A stretch of DNA of 64,000 bases from JAJEBT01 sp965214975 (GTDB taxonomy: Bacteria > Pseudomonadota > Alphaproteobacteria > MPNO01 > UBA830), in assembly GCA_965214975.1 (NCBI GenBank), contig OZ244055.1:1426001-1490000 (forward strand), written 5' to 3'. Under the pieces are notes generated by a model that did not search any database, was not told the origin of the DNA, and saw only the letters and a program-made list of their open reading frames with translations. Shown here one piece after another: positions 1 to 7,954 of this stretch (the first letter of the stretch is position 1; the number at the start of each line of letters is the position of its first letter). Both the position numbers and the translations under genes were made by a program.

Positions 1-250
1 GCCGGCGGAGCCGGTCCTGTGGAGGATGACCGCGAGCGCGAGGTTGGTGGCGGTCGCGTTGTTCCCGGGCGCGAAGCCGGTCCGCGCGAGGCACGCGTCC
101 TCTCCGAAGACCGTGTCCCGGACGTGGCGGGTGGCCTCGACCGCCCGGTGTCCGCGGTTCCAGGCGAGGAGATCCTGCGGGGAGGCGCGCTCCGCCGGCG
201 CCGAGGTGATGCCGCAGGCATGCCCGCCGGCGGTCTCTCCGGTGCCGTTG
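1..250 (-). pseudogene. ISAs1-family transposase, C-terminal fragment
   Basis: Read on the minus strand, these bases encode a peptide that closely follows the C-terminal third of the transposase at 53125-54165. Shared stretches include GETAGGHA, SAPAERASPQDLLAWNRGH and HVRDTVFGED, the last holding the acidic residue of the DDE triad. The match starts near base 250 and runs off the left edge. No upstream catalytic aspartates are present, because the sequence before base 250 belongs to a different (DruA-like) reading frame. It is therefore an internally deleted remnant of an IS related to the intact-looking one in this window. What lies to the left of the window is unknown. Confidence 0.75.
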
Positions 251-255
251 CGGAA

Positions 256-281
256 AGCCCGGGGATTCAATGCCCCGGGCT
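256..281. repeat. 9-bp perfect inverted repeat at the IS-remnant junction
   Basis: AGCCCGGGG and CCCCGGGCT flank an 8-base loop. The hairpin sits exactly between the transposase fragment (1-250) and the DruA-like fragment (300-620), so it may mark the deletion that joined them. There is no T-run, so it is not an obvious intrinsic terminator. Confidence 0.45.
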
Positions 282-299
282 GCAAACGCGGCATAACCC

Positions 300-620
300 T
301 ATTGTCGGCATGGCGGGTGTTGTTCGCGATCAGGTGCGGGCGACGGTGCCGCCGGTGCGGCGACCAGCCGATCCAGCGGTCCCGGTGCACGCTCTCGAAG
401 GCTGCCACCCCGCGAGCGCGATCCGCTGCCCGCGCCACTCGACGACGTGGCGCAGCCCGCGTCCGGCGAAGCGCTTGAAGCCGAGGTGGTGGTGCCGCGC
501 GACCGTCGCGTCCCGCCGCACGCGCTCGTGCGGCTCCGCGAGACGGACCGTCACCTCGGCAAGCGGGAAGCCGTCGGGCGTGCTCCCGAAGAGGGGTCTG
601 GCGTGCGCTCGGTGGCCCAT
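300..620 (-). pseudogene. DruA-like (DUF4338) protein, frameshifted N-terminal fragment
   Basis: From the ATG at 620 the minus strand reads a DUF4338-type N-terminus: a VTVRLAEP.. start, then HHHLGFKRFAGRGLRHVVEW, then RGQRIALAGWQ. A one-base shift near 395 moves the continuing similarity (DRWIGWS, then HLIANNTRH) into the next frame. The order 'LGF..GR.LR.V', '.ALAGW', 'DRWIGWS', 'HLIANN' is typical of the family, which includes DruA of the Druantia anti-phage system and proteins fused or linked to ISAs1-type transposases. Everything after the ANN motif is lost. It lies upstream of the transposase fragment in the same orientation, which fits a former DruA-transposase element. Family assignment is from recalled motifs, not a search. 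Confidence 0.6.
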
Positions 621-815
621 GCCGCCATGCTGGCCGAATCGGCGGCGAAAAGCCGGAGCCCGGTCCAGCCGGCCTCGCCGGGAACCCGAAACGCCGACCA
701 GACCGGGCGTGGGATCGCCCTGGTCGACCGCGGCGGGCGCGTTCCAATCGCGAGCGGGATCGTCTACGCTGGCCAGCGGTGCCGTTCGGCCCGGAATCCC
801 GGAGGCGATCGCCGG

Positions 816-1496
816 ATGTCGGAATTTCGCGAGACGAGGGCCTGCGTGTTCGACGCCTACGGCACGCTGTTCGACGTCCATTCGGCCGCCGCCCGCCTCC
901 GGGGCGAGGTCGGCGAACGGGCCGACGAGATGTCGGTGATCTGGCGGGAGCGCCAGCTCCGCTACACCTGGCTGCACGGCCTCATGGGACGCTCCGCGGG
1001 TTTCTGGGAGATCACCGGCAACGCCCTCGACTACGCGATGGACGCGGTGGGGATTTCCGACTCCGCGCTGCGCGCCCGGCTCATGGAACTCTATCTGGAG
1101 CTCGAGCCGTTTCCCGAGGTCGCCGGCACGCTCGCGCGCCTCAAGGCCGCCGGGAAGAAGGTCGCCATTCTCTCCAACGGCGACATGCCGATGCTGGTCA
1201 GCGCCGCCAAGAGCGCCGGCATCTACGCGATGCTCGACGACATCCTCTCGGTGCGGCCGGCGGACACCTTCAAGCCCCACCCCCTGGTCTACCAGCTGGC
1301 GGTCGACCGCCTCCGCATCCCGGCCGAACAGGTGGCGTTCCAGTCCTCGAACGCGTGGGACGCCCACGGCGCCGCCGCCTTCGGGTTTCTCGCCGTCCGG
1401 GTCAACCGGTCGGGGGAGCCTCCGGAGCGTCTGCCGGCTCCGCCGCAGGCGGAGATCGCGACGCTTTCCGAGCTTCCCGCGCTTCTCGGTCTGTGA
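816..1496 (+). CDS. Type II haloacid dehalogenase (HAD superfamily)
   Basis: The 226-residue product has the length and all core motifs of (S)-2-haloacid dehalogenases, which hydrolyse 2-haloalkanoates to 2-hydroxyacids in the cytosol. Motif I is VFDAYGTLFD with nucleophile Asp13; motif II is ILSNG (Ser120); the lysine motif is FKPHP (Lys153). The type II signature SSNAWDAHGA spans about 177-186. The ATG at 816 follows a GGAGG ribosome-binding site. The stop overlaps the next start (GTGA), so it is probably translated together with the hydrolase and dehydratase genes that follow. The true substrate is not shown; some family members are general HAD hydrolases. Confidence 0.85.
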   Translation: MSEFRETRACVFDAYGTLFDVHSAAARLRGEVGERADEMSVIWRERQLRYTWLHGLMGRSAGFWEITGNALDYAMDAVGISDSALRARLMELYLELEPFPEVAGTLARLKAAGKKVAILSNGDMPMLVSAAKSAGIYAMLDDILSVRPADTFKPHPLVYQLAVDRLRIPAEQVAFQSSNAWDAHGAAAFGFLAVRVNRSGEPPERLPAPPQAEIATLSELPALLGL

Positions 1497-2359
1497 GGGC
1501 GCACGCCGTGGCCTGTCGCGAACGCAGCGTCTCCACGCATGACGGCCTTCGCCTTCACGTCCGCGACTACGGCGACGCGCTCGATCCGCGCCCCGCCCTG
1601 CTCTGCCTGGGCGGGCTCACGCGCAACTCTTCGGATTTCGAGACGTTCGCCGAACGGTTCTCGCGGGACGGACGGCGCGTGGTCTGCCCGGACTACCGCG
1701 GGCGGGGCCGCTCCGGGCGCGACCCGAACTGGCGCAACTACAACCCGGCAACCTATCTGCGCGACATCCACGATCTCTCGGCGGCGCTTCAGGTTCACCG
1801 CGCGGTCGTCGTCGGAACCTCCCTCGGCGGCCTTCTGGCCATGGCCATGGGGGCGGCCGCGCCGACGGCGCTCGCGGGCGCGGTCGTCAACGACGTCGGC
1901 CCCGAACTCGACGAGGCGGTTCTGGCGCGACTGGTCCGCGTTCTTTCCGACGACCGCCCGCGGAAGGACTGGGACGAGGCCGTCGCGTTCACGCGGGAGT
2001 TCCTGCCCACTCTCGGCCTCCAAAGCGACGAGGACTGGCTCAAGGTCGCCGAGAAGACCTTTGTCGAGGGCCAGGACGGGCTGCTGCGCTTCAACTGGGA
2101 TCCCGCCGTCGTGAAACCGATGCGGCAGCGTTCCTACCGGATTCCCGACCTGTGGCCGCTGTTCGGCTCCCTGGCCCGGGTGCCGGTGCTGCTGCTGCGC
2201 GGCGAGAACTCCGACATGTTCCCCGCCTCCTGTTTCGAGCGCATGCGCGCGCTGAGACCCGACATGACGGCGGTCGAGATCCCCGGCGCCGGCCATGCGC
2301 CGACGCTGGAGGAGCCGCAAGCCCGGGACGCGCTCGATGCCTTCCTCGCCGGGAACTGA
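1493..2359 (+). CDS. Alpha/beta-fold hydrolase
   Basis: A 288-residue alpha/beta hydrolase. The nucleophile elbow is GTSLGG with Ser110. An oxyanion-hole region LGGLTRNS is near residue 39, the acidic residue is likely in the LRGENSDMF stretch, and the catalytic His is in GAGHAPTLEE near the C-terminus. There is no signal peptide, so it is cytosolic. Start is GTG at 1493 in the overlap GTGA with the dehalogenase stop; a second GTG at 1508 is possible. The C-terminus overlaps the next gene by 23 bases, so all three look like one operon. Esterase, lactonase or C-C hydrolase cannot be told apart from sequence alone. Confidence 0.85.
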   Translation: MRAHAVACRERSVSTHDGLRLHVRDYGDALDPRPALLCLGGLTRNSSDFETFAERFSRDGRRVVCPDYRGRGRSGRDPNWRNYNPATYLRDIHDLSAALQVHRAVVVGTSLGGLLAMAMGAAAPTALAGAVVNDVGPELDEAVLARLVRVLSDDRPRKDWDEAVAFTREFLPTLGLQSDEDWLKVAEKTFVEGQDGLLRFNWDPAVVKPMRQRSYRIPDLWPLFGSLARVPVLLLRGENSDMFPASCFERMRALRPDMTAVEIPGAGHAPTLEEPQARDALDAFLAGN

Positions 2360-3332
2360 CGCGCCCGGCATCGCGGACGTCCTCGAGGCCGCGGAGAGGA
2401 TCCGCGGCGTCGCCTGCCTCACGCCGCTTCTCGAAAGCCCCGCGCTCAACGACAGGACCGGCGCCCGCCTGCTTCTCAAGTGCGAGATGTTCCAGCCCGT
2501 GGGCGCGTTCAAGATCAGGGGCGCCTGGAACCGCATGTCGCGCCTGTCGGCCGGGGAGCGCACCCGCGGCGTTCTGGGCTTCTCCTCCGGCAACCACGCC
2601 CAGGCCGTCGCGTTCGCCGCGCGCAGGCTCGGCGTCGCGGCCACCATCGTGATGCCGTCCGACGCGCCCGCCATCAAGATCGCGCGCACCCGCGGCCACG
2701 GCGCCGACGTGGTTCTCTACGACCGGAACCGGGAGGACCGCGAAGGGATCGCGTCGGATCTCCTGGAACGCACCGGGGCCGTCCTGATCCACCCCTTCGA
2801 CGATCCGCACGTGGTCGCGGGCCAAGGCACGGTGGGGCTCGAGGTGGTGCGGCAATGCCGCGAGCGCGGAGTCCGCCCCGATGCCGCGGTCGCCCCCTGC
2901 TCCGGAGGCGGCCTGGTCTCGGGGCTGGCGATCGCGCTCCACGACGCCTGGCCCGACACCGCGGTCCATGCGGTCGAGCCCGAGGGCTTCGACGACACCC
3001 GGCTCTCGCTCCTGTCGGGCAGGCGCGAGACCAACGCTCCGGGGGCTTCGTCGATCTGCGACGCTCTCGTCGTGGCATCCCCGGGCGAACTCACCTTCGA
3101 GATCAACCGCCGCCACCTCTCCGGGATCGTCGCGGTTTCGGACGGGGAGGTCAGGGCCGCCATGGCCGCCGCGTTCTCCGAACTGCGGGTGGTCGCCGAA
3201 CCCGGGGGCGCGGCGGCGCTCGCCGCCGTTCTCGCCGGCAAGCTCGACGTCGCCGGAAAGACCGTCTGCGTGGTCCTTTCGGGCGGAAACGTCGACCCTG
3301 CCCTGTTCGCGGAGACCATCCGCGGTGCCTGA
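2337..3332 (+). CDS. PLP-dependent threonine/serine dehydratase-like protein
   Basis: The 331-residue protein is a fold-type II PLP enzyme. The Schiff-base lysine is in FKIRGA (Lys59), the substrate loop is SSGNHAQ near 98, and the phosphate-binding glycine loop is CSGGGL. The C-terminal LSGGNVD ends the catalytic domain. There is no ACT regulatory domain, so it resembles the short catabolic threonine dehydratases or threo-3-hydroxyaspartate ammonia-lyases/serine racemases rather than biosynthetic IlvA. The ATG at 2337 lies inside the end of the hydrolase gene, indicating coupled translation. Deamination of a hydroxy-amino acid is the likely reaction; the substrate is open. Confidence 0.85.
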   Translation: MPSSPGTDAPGIADVLEAAERIRGVACLTPLLESPALNDRTGARLLLKCEMFQPVGAFKIRGAWNRMSRLSAGERTRGVLGFSSGNHAQAVAFAARRLGVAATIVMPSDAPAIKIARTRGHGADVVLYDRNREDREGIASDLLERTGAVLIHPFDDPHVVAGQGTVGLEVVRQCRERGVRPDAAVAPCSGGGLVSGLAIALHDAWPDTAVHAVEPEGFDDTRLSLLSGRRETNAPGASSICDALVVASPGELTFEINRRHLSGIVAVSDGEVRAAMAAAFSELRVVAEPGGAAALAAVLAGKLDVAGKTVCVVLSGGNVDPALFAETIRGA

Positions 3333-3713
3333 GAGGCGATTCCGCCGGCATGCCGCGTTTCCGGCGCCCTCGGCCCGGCCGTCGGGAAACGTCCGGAGAA
3401 GCGGGATCTGGCCGGGCTCCGCGCGGGCCGGGCCGGGGAGTCCGGCGACCGCGGGATCGTCGTCACGGGGGATCCCGGGATCGGCGCGTTCCGCGGCGAC
3501 GGGGATTCCCCGTCATCGCGGGAACCCGCGGAGGCGCCGGCATGGCATCGGCGCGACGGGGATCGGATGGCCCGCGCCGGAAAGACGGGCGGGCGGGAGC
3601 CTGACGCCACCGGGCGGTACCGTCTGCTTCCGGGCTTTCCCGGAATCGGGGAGCCGGGCGCGGCGGACGGTCCGGAATTCCGCGAGCGCCGTCTCGCGCA
3701 AGGAGTGATCCGG
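3333..3713. other. Intergenic region with tandem hairpins, no gene seen
   Basis: About 380 bases separate the dehydratase from the permease. I see no convincing coding frame. The region holds two adjacent perfect inverted repeats (3498-3530) and ends with a good ribosome-binding site, AAGGAG, near 3700. Frames that stay open here are arginine/proline-rich readings of G+C-rich DNA. Confidence 0.5.
3498..3530. repeat. Two tandem inverted repeats
   Basis: GACGGGGA/TCCCCGTC (3498-3514, one-base loop) is followed after two bases by CGCGGG-AA-CCCGCG (3517-3530). They lie 165 bases past the dehydratase stop, so they could act as an mRNA-end hairpin or be a REP-like element. No T-tract follows. Confidence 0.5.
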
Positions 3714-5447
3714 ATGCAGACCACCCCCGCCCGCTCCCTTCGCTACGAGCCGGACGAGCGGCCACCGCCGGCGCTCGCCCTCGGACTCGGCTTCCAGCAG
3801 GCCCTGCTCTGCATCTCCGGGGTGGTGCTGACGCCGGTCATCGTGATCCGGGCCGCGGGCGGGAGCGAGAGCTACCTCACCTGGGCTGTCTTCGCGGCTC
3901 TCGCCATCAGCGGACTCACCACGACCCTGCAGGCCGCGCGGCTCGGGCGCATCGGTGCCGGGTACGTCCTTCTGATGGGCACCTCGGGAGCCTTCATCGC
4001 GGTCTGCGTCACGGCGCTCGCGCAGGGAGGGCCAGCCTTGCTCGCGACCCTGATCGTGGTCTCGTCGCTGTTCCAGTTCGCGCTTTCGGCGCGGCTCTCC
4101 CTGCTGAGGCGGATCATCACCCCGACCGTGGCCGGCACGGTGATCATGCTCATCCCGGTGACCGTCATGCCGATCATCTTCGACCTGCTGACGGACGTGC
4201 CCGAGGGAACCCCGGCCGCGGCCGCGCCGGTCAGCGCCGCCGTGACGATTCTCGTCATCGCGGGACTCGCCCTGGGGGCGTCGGGAACGTGGCGCCTGTG
4301 GGTGCCGGTGGCCGGGATCGTGTCGGGGTGCGTGGCCGCCTCGTTCTTCGGCCTCTACGACGCGGAGCGCGTGGCCGAGGCCGCCTGGGTCGGGATTCCC
4401 GCGGGCGGCTGGCCGGGGTTCGATCTCGAATTCGGCTCCGCCTTCTGGGCGCTGCTGCCCGCCTTCGTGTTCGTGACCCTGGTGGGCGCCATCGAGACGG
4501 TCGGCGATTCCATCGCCATCCAGAGGGTCTCGTGGCGAAAGCCCCGGGCGGCGGATTTCCGGGCGGTGCAGGGCGCGGTCGCCGCGGACGGCATGGGAAA
4601 CCTGCTGTCCGGCCTCGCCGCAACGGTGCCGAACACGACCTATTCGACAAGCATCTCGGTCACGGAGCTGACGGGCGTCGCGGCGCGCACCGTCGGAGTG
4701 TGCATCGGGCTCGTGTTCGTGGCGGCGGCGTTCCTGCCCAAGACGACGGCGCTCCTGCTCGCGATCCCGAACCCCGTGGCCGGGGCCTTCGTGACGGCGC
4801 TGCTGGCGCTGCTGTTCGTGCTCGGCATGAGGATGGTCGTCCAGGACGGAGCGGACTACCGCAAGGCCATGATCGCGGGGGTCGCGTTCTGGATCGGGGC
4901 CGGCTTCCAGAGCCAGTCGATCTTCCCGGAACGGCTCGGCGAGTGGTGGGGCGCGCTGCTCGGCAACGGCATGACCGCGGGCGGCCTCGCGGCGATCTTC
5001 CTGACCGTGGTGATGGATTGGACAGGGCCGCGGCGGCGGCGCATCGAGATCGATCTCGACACCTCGGAATTGCCGCGGCTCCTGGGGTTCCTGCGCGACT
5101 TCGCGTCGCGGCGGGACTGGAGCCAAGAGGCGGCGGAGCGGCTGTGCTCGGCCGGCGAGGAGGCGCTCCTGAGCCTCGTCCGGGAGGACGGCCCGACCCG
5201 GCGCCTGGTGCTGGTCGCGCGCGCAGACGGACGGGAGGCGGAGCTGGAGTTCGTCGCCTCGTGGGACGGGGAGAATCTGGAGGACCAGATGCTCCTCCTC
5301 GTGGACCGGGACGACGGTCCGGTCGAGCACGAGCTCTCGCTGCGCCTGCTGCGGCACCACTCCTCGTCCGTGCGCCACCAGCAGTACCACGACACGGACG
5401 TCCTGACGGTCCGCGTGGAGGCGAGCGCCGCAAGCGGCGACAGCTGA
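3714..5447 (+). CDS. NCS2-family xanthine/uracil permease with cytosolic C-terminal domain
   Basis: The 577-residue protein begins with a permease of about 430 residues carrying many hydrophobic segments. NCS2 (nucleobase:cation symporter 2) marks include GFQQALLC near the N-terminus, the acidic segment VGAIETVGDS in the middle, and GNLLSGLAATVPNTTYS, corresponding to the family signature. From about residue 440 a soluble tail follows (RRRRIEIDLD.., then AGEEALLSLV). This looks like a divergent RsbW/HATPase-type fold rather than a plain permease tail; that part is inference. Start is ATG 3714 behind AAGGAG. Uptake of purines, pyrimidines or related ring compounds is likely, fitting the ureide and cyclic amide genes further along the window. 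Confidence 0.85.
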   Translation: MQTTPARSLRYEPDERPPPALALGLGFQQALLCISGVVLTPVIVIRAAGGSESYLTWAVFAALAISGLTTTLQAARLGRIGAGYVLLMGTSGAFIAVCVTALAQGGPALLATLIVVSSLFQFALSARLSLLRRIITPTVAGTVIMLIPVTVMPIIFDLLTDVPEGTPAAAAPVSAAVTILVIAGLALGASGTWRLWVPVAGIVSGCVAASFFGLYDAERVAEAAWVGIPAGGWPGFDLEFGSAFWALLPAFVFVTLVGAIETVGDSIAIQRVSWRKPRAADFRAVQGAVAADGMGNLLSGLAATVPNTTYSTSISVTELTGVAARTVGVCIGLVFVAAAFLPKTTALLLAIPNPVAGAFVTALLALLFVLGMRMVVQDGADYRKAMIAGVAFWIGAGFQSQSIFPERLGEWWGALLGNGMTAGGLAAIFLTVVMDWTGPRRRRIEIDLDTSELPRLLGFLRDFASRRDWSQEAAERLCSAGEEALLSLVREDGPTRRLVLVARADGREAELEFVASWDGENLEDQMLLLVDRDDGPVEHELSLRLLRHHSSSVRHQQYHDTDVLTVRVEASAASGDS

Positions 5448-5843
5448 ACGAGGGCGCTTTCGCTTCCGGACGCCGCGGTGCTTCGGATCGCGGAGGGCGC
5501 GGGCGGCGGGGAAGGCGAACAGGCCCCGGACCGGTGCCGGATCCCCGCTCGCGGCCCACGCCATCCCGATCGCGAGACGCCCGGAGCTCGCCGTTTCGAC
5601 GACCTCGCGAGGGATCCCGACCCCGCAGGGACCGGAAAGAAGCGGTCCGGGGGAGCAACCGTCCGAACGGCAACCGAAGCCGGATGGCATGGCGGAAGTC
5701 CACGCCCGGAGCCTCCGCTTCGCTTCCGGGGGCGTCGAGGCCGACCGCAGGCCCCCTCCCCGGGAATCCCTCGAACGGCGGGCGGACGCCGTCCGGCGGC
5801 AAGTCCCGGGACTCCGACGCGCACCCGCGATTCCGCCGGAATT
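5448..5843. other. Intergenic region, no gene seen
   Basis: Roughly 400 bases between the permease stop and the Rieske-operon promoter. Open frames exist on both strands but have the arginine/proline-rich composition of shadow frames. I found no family motif, RNA gene or clear terminator. Confidence 0.45.
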
Positions 5844-5871
5844 TTGTCCGCCTGCGCAGGGATGCTATATT
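5844..5871 (+). promoter_or_regulatory. Probable sigma70 promoter of the Rieske-amidohydrolase operon
   Basis: TTGTCC, a 16-base spacer and TATATT. The -10 lies 46 bases before the TTG start at 5918. The 16-base spacing matches the tRNA and repeat-unit promoters in this window. Confidence 0.55.
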
Positions 5872-5917
5872 GCCGGCGCGTCGGCTTGGCCGTTCGGAAA
5901 TGACGGGAGGGGCGAAA

Positions 5918-6286
5918 TTGGCTGAACTCTACGTGGGCCGGGCCGAGGAGTTCGGCGACCGCGACCGGAAGATCATCGCGCAGGGGGAACTCGAGATCGG
6001 CGTGTTCCATGTCGACGGGGAGTTCTACGCCTACGAGAACAACTGCGCCCACCAGGGCGGACCCGCATGCCAGGGCAAGATCATCAACCGCGTCGAGGAA
6101 ATCATCGACGAGACGGAAAAGACCGCGCACGGCCTCAGGTTCTCGGAAACCGACGTGCACATCGTCTGCCCGTGGCACGGCTTCGAGTACAACGTCAGGA
6201 CCGGCCGCCATCCCGGCAGCGGGAACGTGCGGCTCCGGCCGTTCGAGGTCTCCGTCAAGGACGGAGAGGTGTATGTCGCCATCTGA
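5918..6286 (+). CDS. Small Rieske [2Fe-2S] ferredoxin-like protein
   Basis: About 122 residues with a single Rieske domain: first ligand pair C-A-H in NNCAHQGG, second pair CPWH in VCPWHGFEYN. The gap between the pairs is about 38 residues, longer than the usual 15-20, with an inserted VEEIIDETEKTAHGL stretch. It has no catalytic iron domain, so it should be an electron carrier or accessory subunit rather than an oxygenase. The TTG at 5918 is preferred because GGGAGGGG stands five bases upstream; an in-frame ATG at 5900 lacks a comparable site. It overlaps the next gene by 14 bases and is in one operon with the amidohydrolase. Confidence 0.8.
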   Translation: MAELYVGRAEEFGDRDRKIIAQGELEIGVFHVDGEFYAYENNCAHQGGPACQGKIINRVEEIIDETEKTAHGLRFSETDVHIVCPWHGFEYNVRTGRHPGSGNVRLRPFEVSVKDGEVYVAI

Positions 6287-6608
6287 GGCGGATCTTGCGG
6301 CGCTCGACACCGCGGCGTCGACGGCGCTGGAAATCGCCGAACGGGCCCTTGACGCCGGCGAGACGGAGACGATCCCCGACGAGACCGTCCAGCGCCTGCT
6401 GACCGCCGGCACCAGACTGTTCGCCAACAAGGTCGAGATGGAGGAGCGGTTCTTCTCGCCCTACACGGGGGCGGAGGACGTCACGGCGACGGACGTGGTG
6501 ATGACCTGTTCGGACATGCTGCGCGCCGTCAACCTGTCGACCTTCGATCTGGCCATGTGGTTCGGGCGGCCCCGCCCCGAAGACGACGGACAGCGCGGGC
6601 CGGGCTGA
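6273..6608 (+). CDS. Hypothetical helical protein between Rieske and amidohydrolase genes
   Basis: A 111-residue acidic protein that I do not recognise. It is alanine- and glutamate-rich, probably mostly helical, with no signal peptide, membrane segment, cysteine pair or known active-site motif. The ATG at 6273 sits behind GGAGAGG inside the end of the Rieske gene, and the amidohydrolase starts 50 bases after its stop. Tight coupling on both sides suggests that it works with those two proteins, perhaps as a structural or accessory subunit. That is inference from position only. Confidence 0.65.
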   Translation: MSPSEADLAALDTAASTALEIAERALDAGETETIPDETVQRLLTAGTRLFANKVEMEERFFSPYTGAEDVTATDVVMTCSDMLRAVNLSTFDLAMWFGRPRPEDDGQRGPG

Positions 6609-6658
6609 CGGGCAGACCTGCGCGCCGGCGGACGCCGCGCGCGAACGGGAGAAGGAAA

Positions 6659-7885
6659 ATGGACACGAGCGCCGAAGCGGTTCCCGTCCGGGAAAACCCC
6701 GTGAAGGAAATCACCACCTACACCGATTCCCGGGAGATCCTCGCGAAAGCGCGCCGGCAGGCGGAGGAGCGGAATTTCGACGACGTGTTCATCGTCGACA
6801 TCGATTCGCATCACACCGAGACCGAATCCTGGCGCGACATCATCACCTACATCGACGACCCGGTGGTGCGCCAGAACGCCAAGGAGATGGTGTTCCACCG
6901 CTCGGGCACGCCGCCCTACGGTCTCAACGGCGATCTCGCCATGCGCTACCAGGACGTCGGCGGGCGGATCCCGCACCAGGCGGCGCGCAGCGAGGAGGTC
7001 GGCGAACGCGAGCTCGAGCAGGCCGGGCACCGGGATCTGGTTCTCGCCCGGCGCGCCTACGAGGCGATGGGGATCGACTACCAGATCGTGTTCCCGACGC
7101 CGATGCTCTTTCTCGGCATGCATCCGCAGTTCGACATGGAGGCGACGCTCGGCAATGCCTACAACCGGTGGCAGGTCGACAACATCCTGAGCAAGGACAA
7201 GCGCCTCAAGACGATGATGTTCCTGCCGTTCAACGATCCCGAATCGGCGCTCGAGACCATCGAGGAGTTCGGGGACGCGCCCGGATGCGTCGGCTTCATG
7301 GTCACCTCGGTGCGCTACAAGCCGGTCCACCACAACCACTACATGAAGGTCTACCGCGCCCTCGAGGAGCGGGGCCTGCCGATCGGCTTCCATGCCGGGT
7401 ACTACTGGCAGGATCCCTTCATGATGCAGATCAACCGGTTCGGCTCGATGCACGCCCTTTCCTTCGTCTGGTGCAACGTCGTCCACATGACGAACTGGGT
7501 GATGAACGGGTTGCCGGAGCGCTTTCCCGGCCTCGACGCCGTCTGGATCGAATCGGGCCTGGCCTGGGTGCCGTGGCTGATGCAGCGCCTCGACCACACC
7601 TACCTGATGCGGTCCTCGGAAGCGCCGCTGCTCAGGAAACTGCCGAGCGAGTACATGAAGGAGATGTACTACACGTGCCAGCCCATGGAGACCGACCACA
7701 TGAAGGCCCTCGAGGTCACCTTCGAGATGATCAGCGCCGAGACCCAGCTGCTCTACGCCTCCGACTGGCCCCACTACGACTTCGACACGCCGAGCGTCAT
7801 CTGGGATCTGCCGTTCCTCGACGAGCGGGCCAAGCGCAACATCCTCGGCCTCAACGCCAAACGCATCTTCGATTTCGACCGCTGA
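6659..7885 (+). CDS. Amidohydrolase_2 family metal-dependent hydrolase/decarboxylase
   Basis: The 408-residue product has the TIM-barrel layout of amidohydrolase family 2 (ACMSD-like). An N-terminal metal site reads FIVDIDSHHTE near residue 46. A mid-barrel histidine is in GFHAGYYW, a further histidine in VVHMTNWVMNG, and the C-terminal aspartate in LLYASDWPHYDFD. ATG 6659 follows GAGAAGGA. It closes the promoter-Rieske-unknown-amidohydrolase group. Family members hydrolyse or decarboxylate aromatic acids and related ring-cleavage products; which one applies here is not shown. Cytosolic, since no signal peptide is seen. Confidence 0.85.
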   Translation: MDTSAEAVPVRENPVKEITTYTDSREILAKARRQAEERNFDDVFIVDIDSHHTETESWRDIITYIDDPVVRQNAKEMVFHRSGTPPYGLNGDLAMRYQDVGGRIPHQAARSEEVGERELEQAGHRDLVLARRAYEAMGIDYQIVFPTPMLFLGMHPQFDMEATLGNAYNRWQVDNILSKDKRLKTMMFLPFNDPESALETIEEFGDAPGCVGFMVTSVRYKPVHHNHYMKVYRALEERGLPIGFHAGYYWQDPFMMQINRFGSMHALSFVWCNVVHMTNWVMNGLPERFPGLDAVWIESGLAWVPWLMQRLDHTYLMRSSEAPLLRKLPSEYMKEMYYTCQPMETDHMKALEVTFEMISAETQLLYASDWPHYDFDTPSVIWDLPFLDERAKRNILGLNAKRIFDFDR

Positions 7886-7954
7886 CACGGAGCGGCCACG
7901 CGGCCGGACGGCTCCGTTCCGCGACGAGCCCGCCCGCCTATCCGGAAGGACCTC

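Noticed and set aside
3513..5690. Long minus-strand frame opposite the NCS2 permease
   Set aside because: Low-complexity Arg/Gly/His-rich translation without any domain; antisense shadow of a real gene in G+C-rich DNA.
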